The position numbers and the translations under genes are program-made. Shown here in pieces: positions 1-9,150 of a stretch of 64,000 nt of DNA. Position 1 is the stretch's first letter, and every line of letters begins with the position of its first letter. Below the pieces are notes generated by a model. The model was given only the letters and a program-made list of their open reading frames with translations. It was not told the origin of the DNA and made no database searches. The DNA is from Myxococcales bacterium (GTDB lineage: Bacteria; Myxococcota_A; Polyangia; Nannocystales; Nannocystaceae). The stretch is from positions 149,564 through 213,563 of the forward strand of contig JACKDW010000015.1 of the NCBI GenBank assembly GCA_020633295.1, in the 5' to 3' direction.

Positions 1-94
1 TGTGAGCTTGGCGATTCGAGACGGGGAGCGGGGACCCCGCGGCTGGCTCCGTCGGCTTGCAAACGGCGAAGCAGGGGTCCAAACTACGTCACCC

Positions 95-168
95 GCTCGC
101 ATAGCTCAGTCGGATAGAGCGACGGTTTCCTAAACCGTAGGCCACAGGTTCGATCCCTGTTGCGAGCA
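95..168 (+). tRNA. tRNA-Arg (anticodon CCU)
   Basis: A complete cloverleaf is visible. The acceptor arms GCTCGCA (95-101) and TGCGAGC (161-167) pair perfectly. The D-arm is GCTC/GAGC. The anticodon arm is ACGGT-TTCCTAA-ACCGT, which puts CCT at the anticodon position. The T-arm is ACAGG-TTCGATC-CCTGT, and A168 is the discriminator base. CCA is not encoded. Anticodon CCU reads AGG, a rare arginine codon in a genome this GC-rich. Confidence 0.96.
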
Positions 169-185
169 TCCTGGGTGGCTCTATA

Positions 186-205
186 CGCCGCGTGCGCGGC
201 GTTTT
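186..205 (+). terminator. Intrinsic terminator after tRNA-Arg
   Basis: The stem CGCCGC/GCGGCG encloses a GTGC tetraloop and is followed directly by TTTT, 18 nt after the tRNA. This is a standard rho-independent layout and would end the tRNA transcript. Confidence 0.75.
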
Positions 206-369
206 ATGGCTCGCCGCAGCGCGTCGCCGCGCTCGTCCCGCGCTCAGGAACCTGGCCTGAGAGACACGCTCAACGCGCGGCGCCGGGCGACCGCGCGGAC
301 GTGCGCCGCGCGGTCGCGTGGACGCGACTTCACCTTCGTTCAGCGGTCTGGTCGGCGCTCGGGTTCGGT

Positions 370-2214
370 CTAGCCTCGCCGGCGACGCAGCCTGAGCAGC
401 CCGAGCAGCCCGAGCAGCCCGAGCGCTCCCGAGTGATCGGATCCCTGGGACATGCACGCGCAGCCGTCCGCGCCGTCGAGCCCCACGCCGTAGTCCGAGG
501 GCAGCGCGCCGCCCTGCCCCCCCGTCCCGCCGCCGCCGTCGGTGTCGTCGCCGCCGCCGCCGTCGCCCGTGCTCGCGTCGCCGCCGCTCGCGTCGCCCGT
601 GCCCGCGTCGCTGTCGCCCGTGCTCGCGCCGGTGTCGTCCACCGAGGGCTCGCAGTCCGCCGGGGCGCAGGGCGCGTCGTCGATGACGTGCAGCCCGCCG
701 CCGCCGAGCTGAATGAGGAACGGCTCGGGTCGCAGCGCCGGCCCCTCGTCGATGACCTCGAGGGAGGCCTGCGGCCAGATCTCGACGACGACCTCGTCGA
801 GGCCCCACGCGGCGCGCGTGGCCTCGTCCGCGATCAGCCGCCGCACCGGCCCGTCGATCATCCAGATCGCGTCGTCGCCGTCGGTCGTGACGAGCAGCGG
901 CGCGTCGGGCAGCGCGTCGGCGAGCTCGTAGGCCTCGAGCTCCGCCGCGGTGACGACCGTCGCCTGCCAGAACGGATCGAAGCCCAGGGCCGCGCTGAGC
1001 TCGTTGCTGACCGGCCGCCGCACGCCCTCCGGCAGCGGCAGGCGGGCGCACAGGAAGCTCAGCGGCGCGCCCTCGAGCGCCTCGGGATCGTCGCCGGGCT
1101 TGAGCTGATAGCGCGCGTAGACGCTGTGCTCCAGGCTGTCTCGCAGGCTGCGCGGGACCTCGCGCGCGAAGCCGTGCTCGCACACGCCGAGCATGTCACA
1201 GAGATCCTCGCGGAATTGATCGGCGATCAGCGTGCGCAGGACCGCCGGCGGATCGAAGGGCGCCTCGTCGGCGCCGTCGAAGGCGAGCTCGACCGAGATC
1301 GTCGCCTCGGGCGCGTCGGGGTCGTGGATCCAGCCGCTGAGCCCCTCGCAGTCGGCGACCTCGAAGGTCCCCGGCGTCACGGGGGGCGGCGGCTCGGGCT
1401 CGGGCTCGACGCACGGGCCCTCGGCCTGGAGCACCTGGATGTCGTCGCCGTAGAAGAACTTCAAGATGTCCAGATGGTCATATCCGACATCGTTCTCGAG
1501 GCAGCGCGCGCCCCACTGCGACATGCACCCGCGGTTCTGCCCGTAGCCGAAGTCGCCGGGGTCGTGGATGAAGCCGAGCGTCGTCTGCTCGACGTTCACG
1601 CCGGTCTTGCCCTCGTTGTAGGTGACGAACTTCTGCGTCCCGGCGTCGGCGTCGTCGCCCACGCAGCCGGGCGGCTGCAGGCTCGAGTCGCCGGCGACGT
1701 AGAACGCGTAGGTGAGCGTGTCGCTGTACGAGAGGTACTGCCCGGCGGTCGCGGCCACGGCGTCGCGCTGCAGCTGCGTGGGGTTGTTGCCGCAGCTGTA
1801 GACCTGGCAGCCCTGGCTGTCGCAGATCTTCCCGCTGGTCTCCATCGCGTAGTAGACGACGGAGCGCGCGGCGATCGCCTGGGCCTTGAGCGCTTCGAAA
1901 TTCGCGCCGCCGTTCTCGCACTGGACGACGTGCGGGATGTAGTCGTTCTCGGCGTCGAGCCACTCGTCGACGCCGACATCGACGAGGTGAATCTCGCAGT
2001 GCGCGGCCGGAAGCGGCGCGACAACGCTCGCGGGCTGGGATGGTCCCTGCTTGGGCAGCGCGCCCGCGCCCGGCCACTGCGCGGCCGCGGCCAGCGGCGC
2101 GGTGCGAAGGTTCAACGGCTCATCCGCGCGCGCGCTCGCCGATCCGAACGCGACGCTCAGCGACGCCGCGATCCCGACTCCGCGCAACAAAGCAAAACGC
2201 TTGTCCCGCATCAT
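370..2214 (-). CDS. SpoIID/LytB-domain secreted protein with MYXO-CTERM tail
   Basis: A protein of about 614 aa with a signal peptide (basic residues, then a hydrophobic core ending ASARA near residue 28). Residues about 70-270 carry SpoIID/LytB features: the block FEALKAQAIAARS, a Cys-rich insert (CDSQGCQVYSCGN), and GCMSQWGA followed by DILKFFYGD. SpoIID proteins are lytic transglycosylases or amidase activators acting on peptidoglycan glycan strands; the exact activity here is inferred. The second half is an acidic domain of unknown function, then a Gly/Asp/Thr linker and a tail with CACMSQG, a Leu/Gly hydrophobic run and RLRRRRG, a MYXO-CTERM-like sorting signal. Three in-frame ATGs exist (2220, 2214, 2211). 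The TACTCT hexamer at 2222-2227 favours 2214. Confidence 0.85.
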   Translation of the reverse strand: MMRDKRFALLRGVGIAASLSVAFGSASARADEPLNLRTAPLAAAAQWPGAGALPKQGPSQPASVVAPLPAAHCEIHLVDVGVDEWLDAENDYIPHVVQCENGGANFEALKAQAIAARSVVYYAMETSGKICDSQGCQVYSCGNNPTQLQRDAVAATAGQYLSYSDTLTYAFYVAGDSSLQPPGCVGDDADAGTQKFVTYNEGKTGVNVEQTTLGFIHDPGDFGYGQNRGCMSQWGARCLENDVGYDHLDILKFFYGDDIQVLQAEGPCVEPEPEPPPPVTPGTFEVADCEGLSGWIHDPDAPEATISVELAFDGADEAPFDPPAVLRTLIADQFREDLCDMLGVCEHGFAREVPRSLRDSLEHSVYARYQLKPGDDPEALEGAPLSFLCARLPLPEGVRRPVSNELSAALGFDPFWQATVVTAAELEAYELADALPDAPLLVTTDGDDAIWMIDGPVRRLIADEATRAAWGLDEVVVEIWPQASLEVIDEGPALRPEPFLIQLGGGGLHVIDDAPCAPADCEPSVDDTGASTGDSDAGTGDASGGDASTGDGGGGDDTDGGGGTGGQGGALPSDYGVGLDGADGCACMSQGSDHSGALGLLGLLGLLRLRRRRG

Positions 2215-2221
2215 GGACATG

Positions 2222-2227
2222 AGAGTA
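2222..2227 (-). promoter_or_regulatory. Putative -10 element (TACTCT) of the SpoIID gene
   Basis: TACTCT on the minus strand lies 7 nt upstream of the ATG at 2214. This is the same geometry as TANNNT hexamers before several other genes in the window, and it implies a nearly leaderless transcript. Confidence 0.35.
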
Positions 2228-2362
2228 TCGAAAACCGGCTCGCCGGCCGCGACAATTCGCGGTCTCCCACTCCATGCATGTCCATGCATGCAGACGGTGC
2301 GAGTTTCCCCCCACATGGACGCGCGGTGGCCAGCCGCCCATCGGACGGGCACACTCATCGGG

Positions 2363-3010
2363 ATGTCGGACCCGTCCCCGATCGTCCGCCGGCGCGACCT
2401 GCTCACGCTGCTCGCCGGGCTCGCAACGATCGCCGCCCTCGGCGCGTGCAAAGGCAAGTCCGAGGTCGTGTATCCACGCAAGGTCGGCGCCGGCCGCCCG
2501 CCAGGCTGTCCGGAGACCAACGCCGTCCCGCTCGGCGCCGACAACGACTCGCTGATCTCGGCCGACGCGGCCCGCTGCACCTACGCCGACGCGCTCGGCG
2601 GCAGCGTCACGCGGGTCTCGGGCAAGGTCCTGGCCGAGAGCGGCGAGCCGGGCGTCCCGGACAGCGGGATGTCCGGCGTCGAGGTCACGCTGCACAAGCT
2701 CGAGGGCGCGATCAACCCCAATCATCCCGGGGAACAGGTCGGTCGCTCGAGCACCACGGCCCAGGGGAACTACTCGGTGTCGGCCCCGCTCTCGCGCGGG
2801 CGCTACCTGCTCATCGTCCACGACGTCGCCTCCTCGCGGGTGCTCACCTATCGGGCCATCGACATCGGCGACGACGACATGGGCCCGATGACCGACGTTC
2901 ACGTGGTGGTCCCGCTCGATCCGAGCCTGAAGCCAGCGCCGGCGCTCCATCTCGACGCGGGCGTCAAACCCAAGGCCTCGAGCGACGGTTCCGCGCCTCC
3001 CTCAGAATGA
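2363..3010 (+). CDS. Lipoprotein with carboxypeptidase-regulatory-like domain
   Basis: A 215 aa protein. The N-terminus has an RRRDLL stretch (Tat-like or strongly basic), a hydrophobic segment and lipobox LGAC with Cys29, so it should be a lipid-anchored exported protein. Residues about 75-175 look like a CarboxypepD_reg/transthyretin-like beta-sandwich: VSGKV, then SGVEVTLHKLEG, then GNYSVSAPLSRGRYLLIVHD. Such domains often have structural or binding roles. The C-terminus is Ala/Pro/Ser rich. The start ATG 2363 is chosen because it directly precedes the signal peptide. Function unknown. Confidence 0.8.
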   Translation: MSDPSPIVRRRDLLTLLAGLATIAALGACKGKSEVVYPRKVGAGRPPGCPETNAVPLGADNDSLISADAARCTYADALGGSVTRVSGKVLAESGEPGVPDSGMSGVEVTLHKLEGAINPNHPGEQVGRSSTTAQGNYSVSAPLSRGRYLLIVHDVASSRVLTYRAIDIGDDDMGPMTDVHVVVPLDPSLKPAPALHLDAGVKPKASSDGSAPPSE

Positions 3011-3083
3011 TCTAAAAGAGAGCATTTTCTGCTCTTCGATTGTCATCTTGAGAACATTATAGGCGGGTGCTATCGCGATCTTG

Positions 3084-5018
3084 ATGAAGCTCTCGGGACG
3101 AATTCTCTGGCTCACTGATGATCCTGCCCAGATCCGCGACCAGCTCGCGGGCGAAGACCTGGCCGCCAGCTCGAAGTCCGTCCCCCCGCTTCACTACGGC
3201 GTCAACACCGACGCGATGATCAGCGGAGCGGCCTGCACGCTCGGCTACACCGGCGAGATCCTCGGGCCCTACTTCCTGCAGAACTTCAAGGACCAGGTCG
3301 AGCAGGACGGCGTCAAGGGCGGCGGCTTCCAGGTCGTGGTCGGCGGCGACGCCTACGGATCTGGCTCGAGCCGCGAGGTCGCGGTGGTCGCCCACCAGGG
3401 CGCCGGCATCGAGCTGGTCGTCGCGCGCTCATTCCAGCGCATCTTCCAGGAGAATATGGTCTACAGCGGGCTGCCGTTCACGACCGACTTCTCCGTGGTC
3501 GACCGCCTCAAGGCCGGCGAGGACGTCGACACCGCGCGCTTCGCCGACGCGCTGCCGCCGTTCTTCCGCGCGGTCGCCAGCGAGGGCGGGCTGATGCGCT
3601 ACGGCACCAAGCTGCTCGCCGGCGAGGTCGCCCCGACCTACCCCGTCGACGTGCCCGCGCGGCCCATGAACTGCGTCGAGAAGATCATCGCGCGCCGGAC
3701 CTGGCGCGGCGACGGCCAGGGCTTCGGCGTGGCCTCGGTCAAGCCGGGCGATCAGGTCATGTGCGAGACGGGCTTTCGCGGCATGCACGAGTACACCGGC
3801 GGCATGGTCATGGCGCTCTACGCCGAGGAGTGGGGCACGGCGCCGGTCAAGAACCCCGAGCTGGTCGCCGCGTTCGAGGACCACTTCGTGCTCATCGACC
3901 GCGACACCGTGCCGCTGCGGGTCAAGAGCCAGCGCCTCGACCCGGCCCGGCGCCTGCGCGACGAGATGGTCGAGGCCTGCGAGCGCAACCAGATCCGCCT
4001 CCACGGCCCCGGGCGCGCGCTGCAGGCCGGCGTCTGCCACCGCATCGTCGTCGAGGACTACGCCGAGCCCGGCACCATCATCGTGCTCACCGACTCGCAC
4101 AGCCCGACCGCCGGGGTGCTCAACGCCTTCGCGTTCGGGGTCGGCTCGACCGCCATGGCCTTCGCGCTGCGCACCGGCATGATCCCGGTGACCGTGCCGA
4201 AGACCGTGCGCGTCAACGTCACGGGCGACGCGGGCGGCGTGGTCTCGCCCAAGGACCTCATCCTCCACCTCATCGGCGACCCGTTCTTCCGCGAGGAGCA
4301 CTGGCGCGAGTCGCCGACCGACACCTGCGTCATCGAATTCGGCGGCCCTGGGCTCGCGCAGTGGAACGTCGACGAGCTGAGCGTGCTGACCAACATGACC
4401 GTCGAGGGCGGCCTGATGACCGGCGTCGTCGAGCCGTGCGCGCCGCTCAAGCAGTTCCTCGAGGAGCGCCGCGGCGGCGGTCGTGACTTCGACGCCCTGT
4501 TCGTGCACGCCGACGCGGGCGCCGAGTACGTCCGGACCATCGACGTGAACCTCGCCGATGTGCCGCTGACCGTCGCCACCCCGGGGGACTCGCGCAACCG
4601 CAAGCCGCTCGCCGATGTCTCCGAGGTGCCGGTGCACAACGTCGTCATCGCCTCCTGCACCGGCGGCTCGCTCGCCGACCTGCGGGCCGCCGCCGACGTC
4701 CTGCGCGGCCGCAGCATCCACGAGCGCGTGCGCGTGACGGTCACGCCGTCGAGCGCCGAGGTCAGCCGCGCGGCCGAGGAGCAGGGCCTCCTGTCGCTGT
4801 TCCGCGAGCTGGGCGCCGTCGTCACGGATCCGGGCTGCGGCTCGTGTATCGGCAACGGTCCCGGCATCCCCTACGAGGGCGAGACGACCGCGAGCACGAC
4901 CAACCGCAACTTCGACCGCCGCATGGGCGCCCCGGGCCCCGTGTACCTGGTCTCCCCGGCCGTCGCGGCGGCGACCGCCGTGCGCGGACAGCTGACCGAC
5001 CCGCGCGCCCTCGCCTGA
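3084..5018 (+). CDS. Aconitase/isopropylmalate dehydratase family enzyme, swivel domain first
   Basis: A 644 aa protein that fuses both halves of an aconitase-superfamily enzyme. Residues about 1-200 are the LeuD-like swivel domain, with YGSGSSREVAVVAHQGAGIE and a RSFQRIFQEN block. Residues about 225-640 are the LeuC-like catalytic part, with DSHSPTAGVLNAF. Candidate [4Fe-4S] ligands are Cys525 (ASCTGGS) and Cys585/Cys588 (PGCGSC), so the cluster site is complete. The family interconverts hydroxy-acid isomers through dehydration and rehydration. The substrate (citrate, isopropylmalate, homocitrate or another) cannot be told from sequence. The order small domain then large domain is the reverse of the usual fused aconitases. 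The start is ATG 3084, directly after an in-frame TTG. Confidence 0.9.
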   Translation: MKLSGRILWLTDDPAQIRDQLAGEDLAASSKSVPPLHYGVNTDAMISGAACTLGYTGEILGPYFLQNFKDQVEQDGVKGGGFQVVVGGDAYGSGSSREVAVVAHQGAGIELVVARSFQRIFQENMVYSGLPFTTDFSVVDRLKAGEDVDTARFADALPPFFRAVASEGGLMRYGTKLLAGEVAPTYPVDVPARPMNCVEKIIARRTWRGDGQGFGVASVKPGDQVMCETGFRGMHEYTGGMVMALYAEEWGTAPVKNPELVAAFEDHFVLIDRDTVPLRVKSQRLDPARRLRDEMVEACERNQIRLHGPGRALQAGVCHRIVVEDYAEPGTIIVLTDSHSPTAGVLNAFAFGVGSTAMAFALRTGMIPVTVPKTVRVNVTGDAGGVVSPKDLILHLIGDPFFREEHWRESPTDTCVIEFGGPGLAQWNVDELSVLTNMTVEGGLMTGVVEPCAPLKQFLEERRGGGRDFDALFVHADAGAEYVRTIDVNLADVPLTVATPGDSRNRKPLADVSEVPVHNVVIASCTGGSLADLRAAADVLRGRSIHERVRVTVTPSSAEVSRAAEEQGLLSLFRELGAVVTDPGCGSCIGNGPGIPYEGETTASTTNRNFDRRMGAPGPVYLVSPAVAAATAVRGQLTDPRALA

Positions 5019-5274
5019 CCAAGCGGCGCCATGACGCCCGCCCGCGCGATGAAGACGGCCCGTCGATCGTGAGTTTGCGGGGGCCCAGTGGTCTACAAGC
5101 GCGGAGCATGTAGGCACGTTGGCGCCGAAATGCTCCATTGGTTTCATCAAGGGCTCGCGCGACTCGGTAGCTTTGGTGGGAATGACCCGAGGCCGATTGG
5201 TGCTCTGGTCTGACAACCCGGCTGCGATCCCGCGTTCACGCCACAGGTCTCGAAACGAGCGCCCTGGCAACTCG

Positions 5275-5283
5275 TGATAGGCT
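5275..5283 (+). promoter_or_regulatory. Putative extended -10 element (TGATAGGCT)
   Basis: TG-A-TAGGCT ends 6 nt before the GTG at 5290, placing the expected transcription start on the start codon itself. Confidence 0.45.
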
Positions 5284-5289
5284 GAACGC

Positions 5290-5910
5290 GTGGGACTCGT
5301 CACGACCGCCGGGCTGCTCACGCTGCTGCTCGCGCCTGCGCCTGCCGCGGACGCGACCGGGCCCACGCCGTCGACACCGGCTGCACCTGCGGTGACCCAG
5401 GCCGTCGAGGTTCCCGAACCGCCGCTGCGACCTCCTGAATTCAAGCCGTCCCCCGCGGCGCCCGACAGCGCGACGCCGCTGCCGACCGGTCTCCGCAACC
5501 CGTTCGAGGACACGAACGCGCCCGACGCCGCGAACAAATCACGGCCGGTCACCGCGTCGCTCGCCGGAGAGCTGAAGAACCCGTTCTCGACCGCGAGCGC
5601 GCCCAAGCGCGCCACGTCGCCGGTGCCGGTGACGCTGGTGACGAACGCGAGCGATCTGCAGAACCCGTTCGCGGGCGCGACCCCCTCGCCTTCGGGACAG
5701 TCGACGCCGCTGCCGACCGGGCTGCGCAACCCCTTCGGCGACGCGCCGCGCGAGGCCGTCACGCCGCGCCCGTGCCCGACTCCCGGTGAGAGCTGCGCGC
5801 CGACGAAGCCGCGCGCGCCGAGCCCGAGCGAGGACGCGACGGGCCCACGCGCTGCCCCAGGCGCCACGTCGAGTTCGGGGCCCCGCGAGGTCGCGCGCAC
5901 GGCTGGCTGA
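5290..5910 (+). CDS. Exported Pro/Ala-rich protein with four NPF repeats
   Basis: A 206 aa protein with a signal peptide (hydrophobic residues 5-17, APAPAADA cleavage region). The mature part is Pro/Ala/Ser/Thr rich and apparently disordered. It holds four copies of an (R/K/Q)NPF motif at residues about 70-72, 97-99, 125-127 and 147-149. The first and last sit in an almost identical 11-residue unit, TPLPTGLRNPF. A Cys pair (CPTPGESC) follows at about 162-169. No enzyme domain is visible. The repeated short motif suggests a docking or peptidoglycan/envelope-associated role, which is speculation. The GTG start is supported by the hexamer TAGGCT 6 nt upstream; there is no SD. Confidence 0.65.
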   Translation: MGLVTTAGLLTLLLAPAPAADATGPTPSTPAAPAVTQAVEVPEPPLRPPEFKPSPAAPDSATPLPTGLRNPFEDTNAPDAANKSRPVTASLAGELKNPFSTASAPKRATSPVPVTLVTNASDLQNPFAGATPSPSGQSTPLPTGLRNPFGDAPREAVTPRPCPTPGESCAPTKPRAPSPSEDATGPRAAPGATSSSGPREVARTAG

Positions 5911-6030
5911 CGCGTCACGGACGAGGCGCGTGCGCGTGCACACGGCGGGCGCGCGCGCGCCGACGCGGGGATCCTCGGCCGCCCCGGGCTTGTCGCGGGC
6001 ACGGGCGCCGATCTAGCTTCGTGCCCGATC

Positions 6031-7623
6031 ATGCGAACGCTCCCCAGCTACCTCGTCGGCACCTGGCAACAACCGCAAACTGGCGAAGGAGACAGGCGCG
6101 CGGAGCTCCTCAACCCCGCGACCGAAGCGCCGCTCGCGGTGGTTGGCGCCGCGCGCGAGCTGGATCGCGCGGTCGCCCACGGGCGTGACGTGGGCGGCCC
6201 GGCGCTGCGCGCCATGACGATCGCCGCGCGCGGCGAGATGCTGCAGAAGCTGGCCAAGAAGCTGCACGAGCACCGCGAGGAGCTGATCGAGATCGCCATC
6301 GCCAGCGGCGGCAACACCCGCGGCGACGCGAAGTTCGACATCGACGGGGCGACCGGCGTGCTCGCGGCCTACGCCCGCCTCGCGCGGGAGCTCGGCGACG
6401 ACCCGTGGATCGTCGAGGACGAGGCCGCGCCGATCATGCGGACGAGCAAGATCCGCGTGCAGCACGTGCTGCTGCCGCTGCGGGGCGTCGCCGTGCACAT
6501 CAACGCGTTCAACTTCCCGGCCTGGGGCATGGTCGGCAAGGCCGCGGTCGCCTGGCTCGCGGGCGTCCCGGTGCTCTCGAAGCCGGCCACGAGCACCTCG
6601 CTGCTCGCCCACCGGATCGCCGAGCTCATCGTCGCGAGCGGCCTCGTGCCGGAGGGCGCGTTCCAGCTGCTCATGGGCTCGGCCGGCGACCTCCTCGACC
6701 ACCTCGGCGCCCAGGACGTCGTCGCGTTCACCGGCTCCGCGGGCGTGGGCGCGCTGATCCGCGGGCACGCGAAGCTCGTCGCCCACAACACCCGCGTCAA
6801 CATCGAGGCCGACAGCCTCAACGCGGTCGTCGTCGGCCCTGACGTCGAGGAGGGCAGCGAGCTCTTCGATCTCGTCGTGCGCGACTGCGTCATCGAGATG
6901 ACCCAGAAGGCCGGGCAGAAGTGCACGGCGACGCGGCGGATCCTCGTGCCGCAGGAGCGCCTCGAGGAGCTCCGCAGCGCGCTCGTGGAGCGCCTCGACG
7001 AGGTCGCCGGGCGCACGGGCGACCCCGCGAGCAAGGGCGTGCGCATGGGCCCGCTGGCGACCGCCCAGCAGCTCGCCGACGCGCGCGAGGGCGTCGCCCG
7101 CCTGCTCGCCGACGACGGCGTCTCGATCGTCCGCGGCGATCCGGCGCGCGCCGAGTTCACCGACGTCCCCGCGGGCAAGGGCTACTTCTTCGAGCCGATC
7201 CTGCTCGAGGCGACCCCCGAGCGCGCGGCGGATCCCGGCGCGAGCGTACACGCGCTCGAGGTCTTCGGCCCCGTCTCGACGCTGCTGCCCTACGACGGCA
7301 GCGTCGAGCAGGCCGCGGCGCTCGTCGCCCACGGCGGCGGCTCCCTCGTCACGACCGTCTACAGCGACAGCCGCAAGTTCACGGCCGGCGCCGTCGCGGC
7401 GCTCGGGCCGTTCCTCGGGCGCCTCGTGCTCGCGGACGAGAAGCACGCGGGCGGCTCGATGGCGCCGGGCTGCGTGTTCCCGCAGGGCAACCACGGCGGC
7501 CCCGGTCGCGCCGGCGGCGGCGCGGAGCTGGGCGGCCTCGGGGGCCTGCGGCTGTACCTGCAGCGCACCGCGATCCAGGGCGGCGCCGGGCAGCTCGCGC
7601 GCGTCTTCGGCAAGAAGAAGTAG
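6031..7623 (+). CDS. PaaZ/BoxD-type CoA-semialdehyde dehydrogenase
   Basis: A 530 aa aldehyde dehydrogenase. Residues about 150-165 hold HINAFNFPAWGMVGK. The general base region is NIEADSLNA (Glu259) and the catalytic Cys298 is in KAGQKCTATRR. The glycine-rich C-terminal part (FPQGNHGGPGRAGGG) is typical of the PaaZ-N/BoxD subgroup, which oxidises 3-oxo-5,6-dehydrosuberyl-CoA semialdehyde (phenylacetate) or 3,4-dehydroadipyl-CoA semialdehyde (benzoate). The length fits the dehydrogenase alone: the MaoC-like hydratase domain of full PaaZ (about 680 aa) is absent. No other aromatic degradation gene is adjacent, so the substrate is uncertain. Confidence 0.9.
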   Translation: MRTLPSYLVGTWQQPQTGEGDRRAELLNPATEAPLAVVGAARELDRAVAHGRDVGGPALRAMTIAARGEMLQKLAKKLHEHREELIEIAIASGGNTRGDAKFDIDGATGVLAAYARLARELGDDPWIVEDEAAPIMRTSKIRVQHVLLPLRGVAVHINAFNFPAWGMVGKAAVAWLAGVPVLSKPATSTSLLAHRIAELIVASGLVPEGAFQLLMGSAGDLLDHLGAQDVVAFTGSAGVGALIRGHAKLVAHNTRVNIEADSLNAVVVGPDVEEGSELFDLVVRDCVIEMTQKAGQKCTATRRILVPQERLEELRSALVERLDEVAGRTGDPASKGVRMGPLATAQQLADAREGVARLLADDGVSIVRGDPARAEFTDVPAGKGYFFEPILLEATPERAADPGASVHALEVFGPVSTLLPYDGSVEQAAALVAHGGGSLVTTVYSDSRKFTAGAVAALGPFLGRLVLADEKHAGGSMAPGCVFPQGNHGGPGRAGGGAELGGLGGLRLYLQRTAIQGGAGQLARVFGKKK

Positions 7624-7676
7624 CGGCCCCGCTCGAGAATTCCCGGGGCCGCGCGCGCGCGCGCACCCGCCTCGCC

Positions 7677-7685
7677 TGGTACTCT
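7677..7685 (+). promoter_or_regulatory. Putative extended -10 element (TGGTACTCT)
   Basis: TG-G-TACTCT ends 10 nt before the ATG of the small membrane protein at 7696, in the short gap after the dehydrogenase gene. Confidence 0.4.
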
Positions 7686-7695
7686 CGAGCGCGCC

Positions 7696-7932
7696 ATGGG
7701 GCCGCTCATCGCCTTCGTCGTGATCCTGTTCGGCAGCCTCGTCGCGGTCGTCTACCGGCTGCTCACGCACCGCGAGCGCATGGCCGAGCTCGAGGCGCGG
7801 CGCCCCGTGATCACGCTGCAGCTGCCGCCGGGCACCAGCGTCGAGGAGCTCGCCGGCGCCGACGAGCTCACGCGGCAGATCGAGGCGGCCTGCCGCGCGA
7901 AGGGCATCGACGCCGACGTCGACTTTGAGTAG
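7696..7932 (+). CDS. Small single-pass membrane protein
   Basis: A 78 aa protein. Residues 3-22 form one transmembrane helix (IAFVVILFGSLVAVVYRLL), followed by a basic stretch and a soluble tail of about 50 aa with PPGTSVEELAGADELTRQIE. No family is recognised. Its stop lies 3 bp from the convergent stop of the SPFH gene at 7936. An upstream TGGTACTCT element and good codon bias support it being expressed. Function unknown. Confidence 0.6.
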   Translation: MGPLIAFVVILFGSLVAVVYRLLTHRERMAELEARRPVITLQLPPGTSVEELAGADELTRQIEAACRAKGIDADVDFE

Positions 7933-7935
7933 CGG

Positions 7936-9147
<1,212 letters not shown>

Positions 9148-9150
9148 TGG

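Noticed and set aside
89..1183. Antisense reading frame over the tRNA with an ending like GIEPVAYGLGNRRSIRLSYASG
   Set aside because: This peptide is the known false translation of a tRNA gene on the opposite strand. The rest of the frame is Arg/Ala shadow sequence.
160..3015. 951 aa plus-strand open frame
   Set aside because: It runs antisense to the SpoIID gene and through the lipoprotein gene in another frame. It is Arg/Ala/Val rich with no domain, as expected of GC-rich shadow frames.
3429..6032. 867 aa minus-strand frame opposite the aconitase-family gene
   Set aside because: It has no domain, biased shadow composition, and covers two well-supported plus-strand genes.
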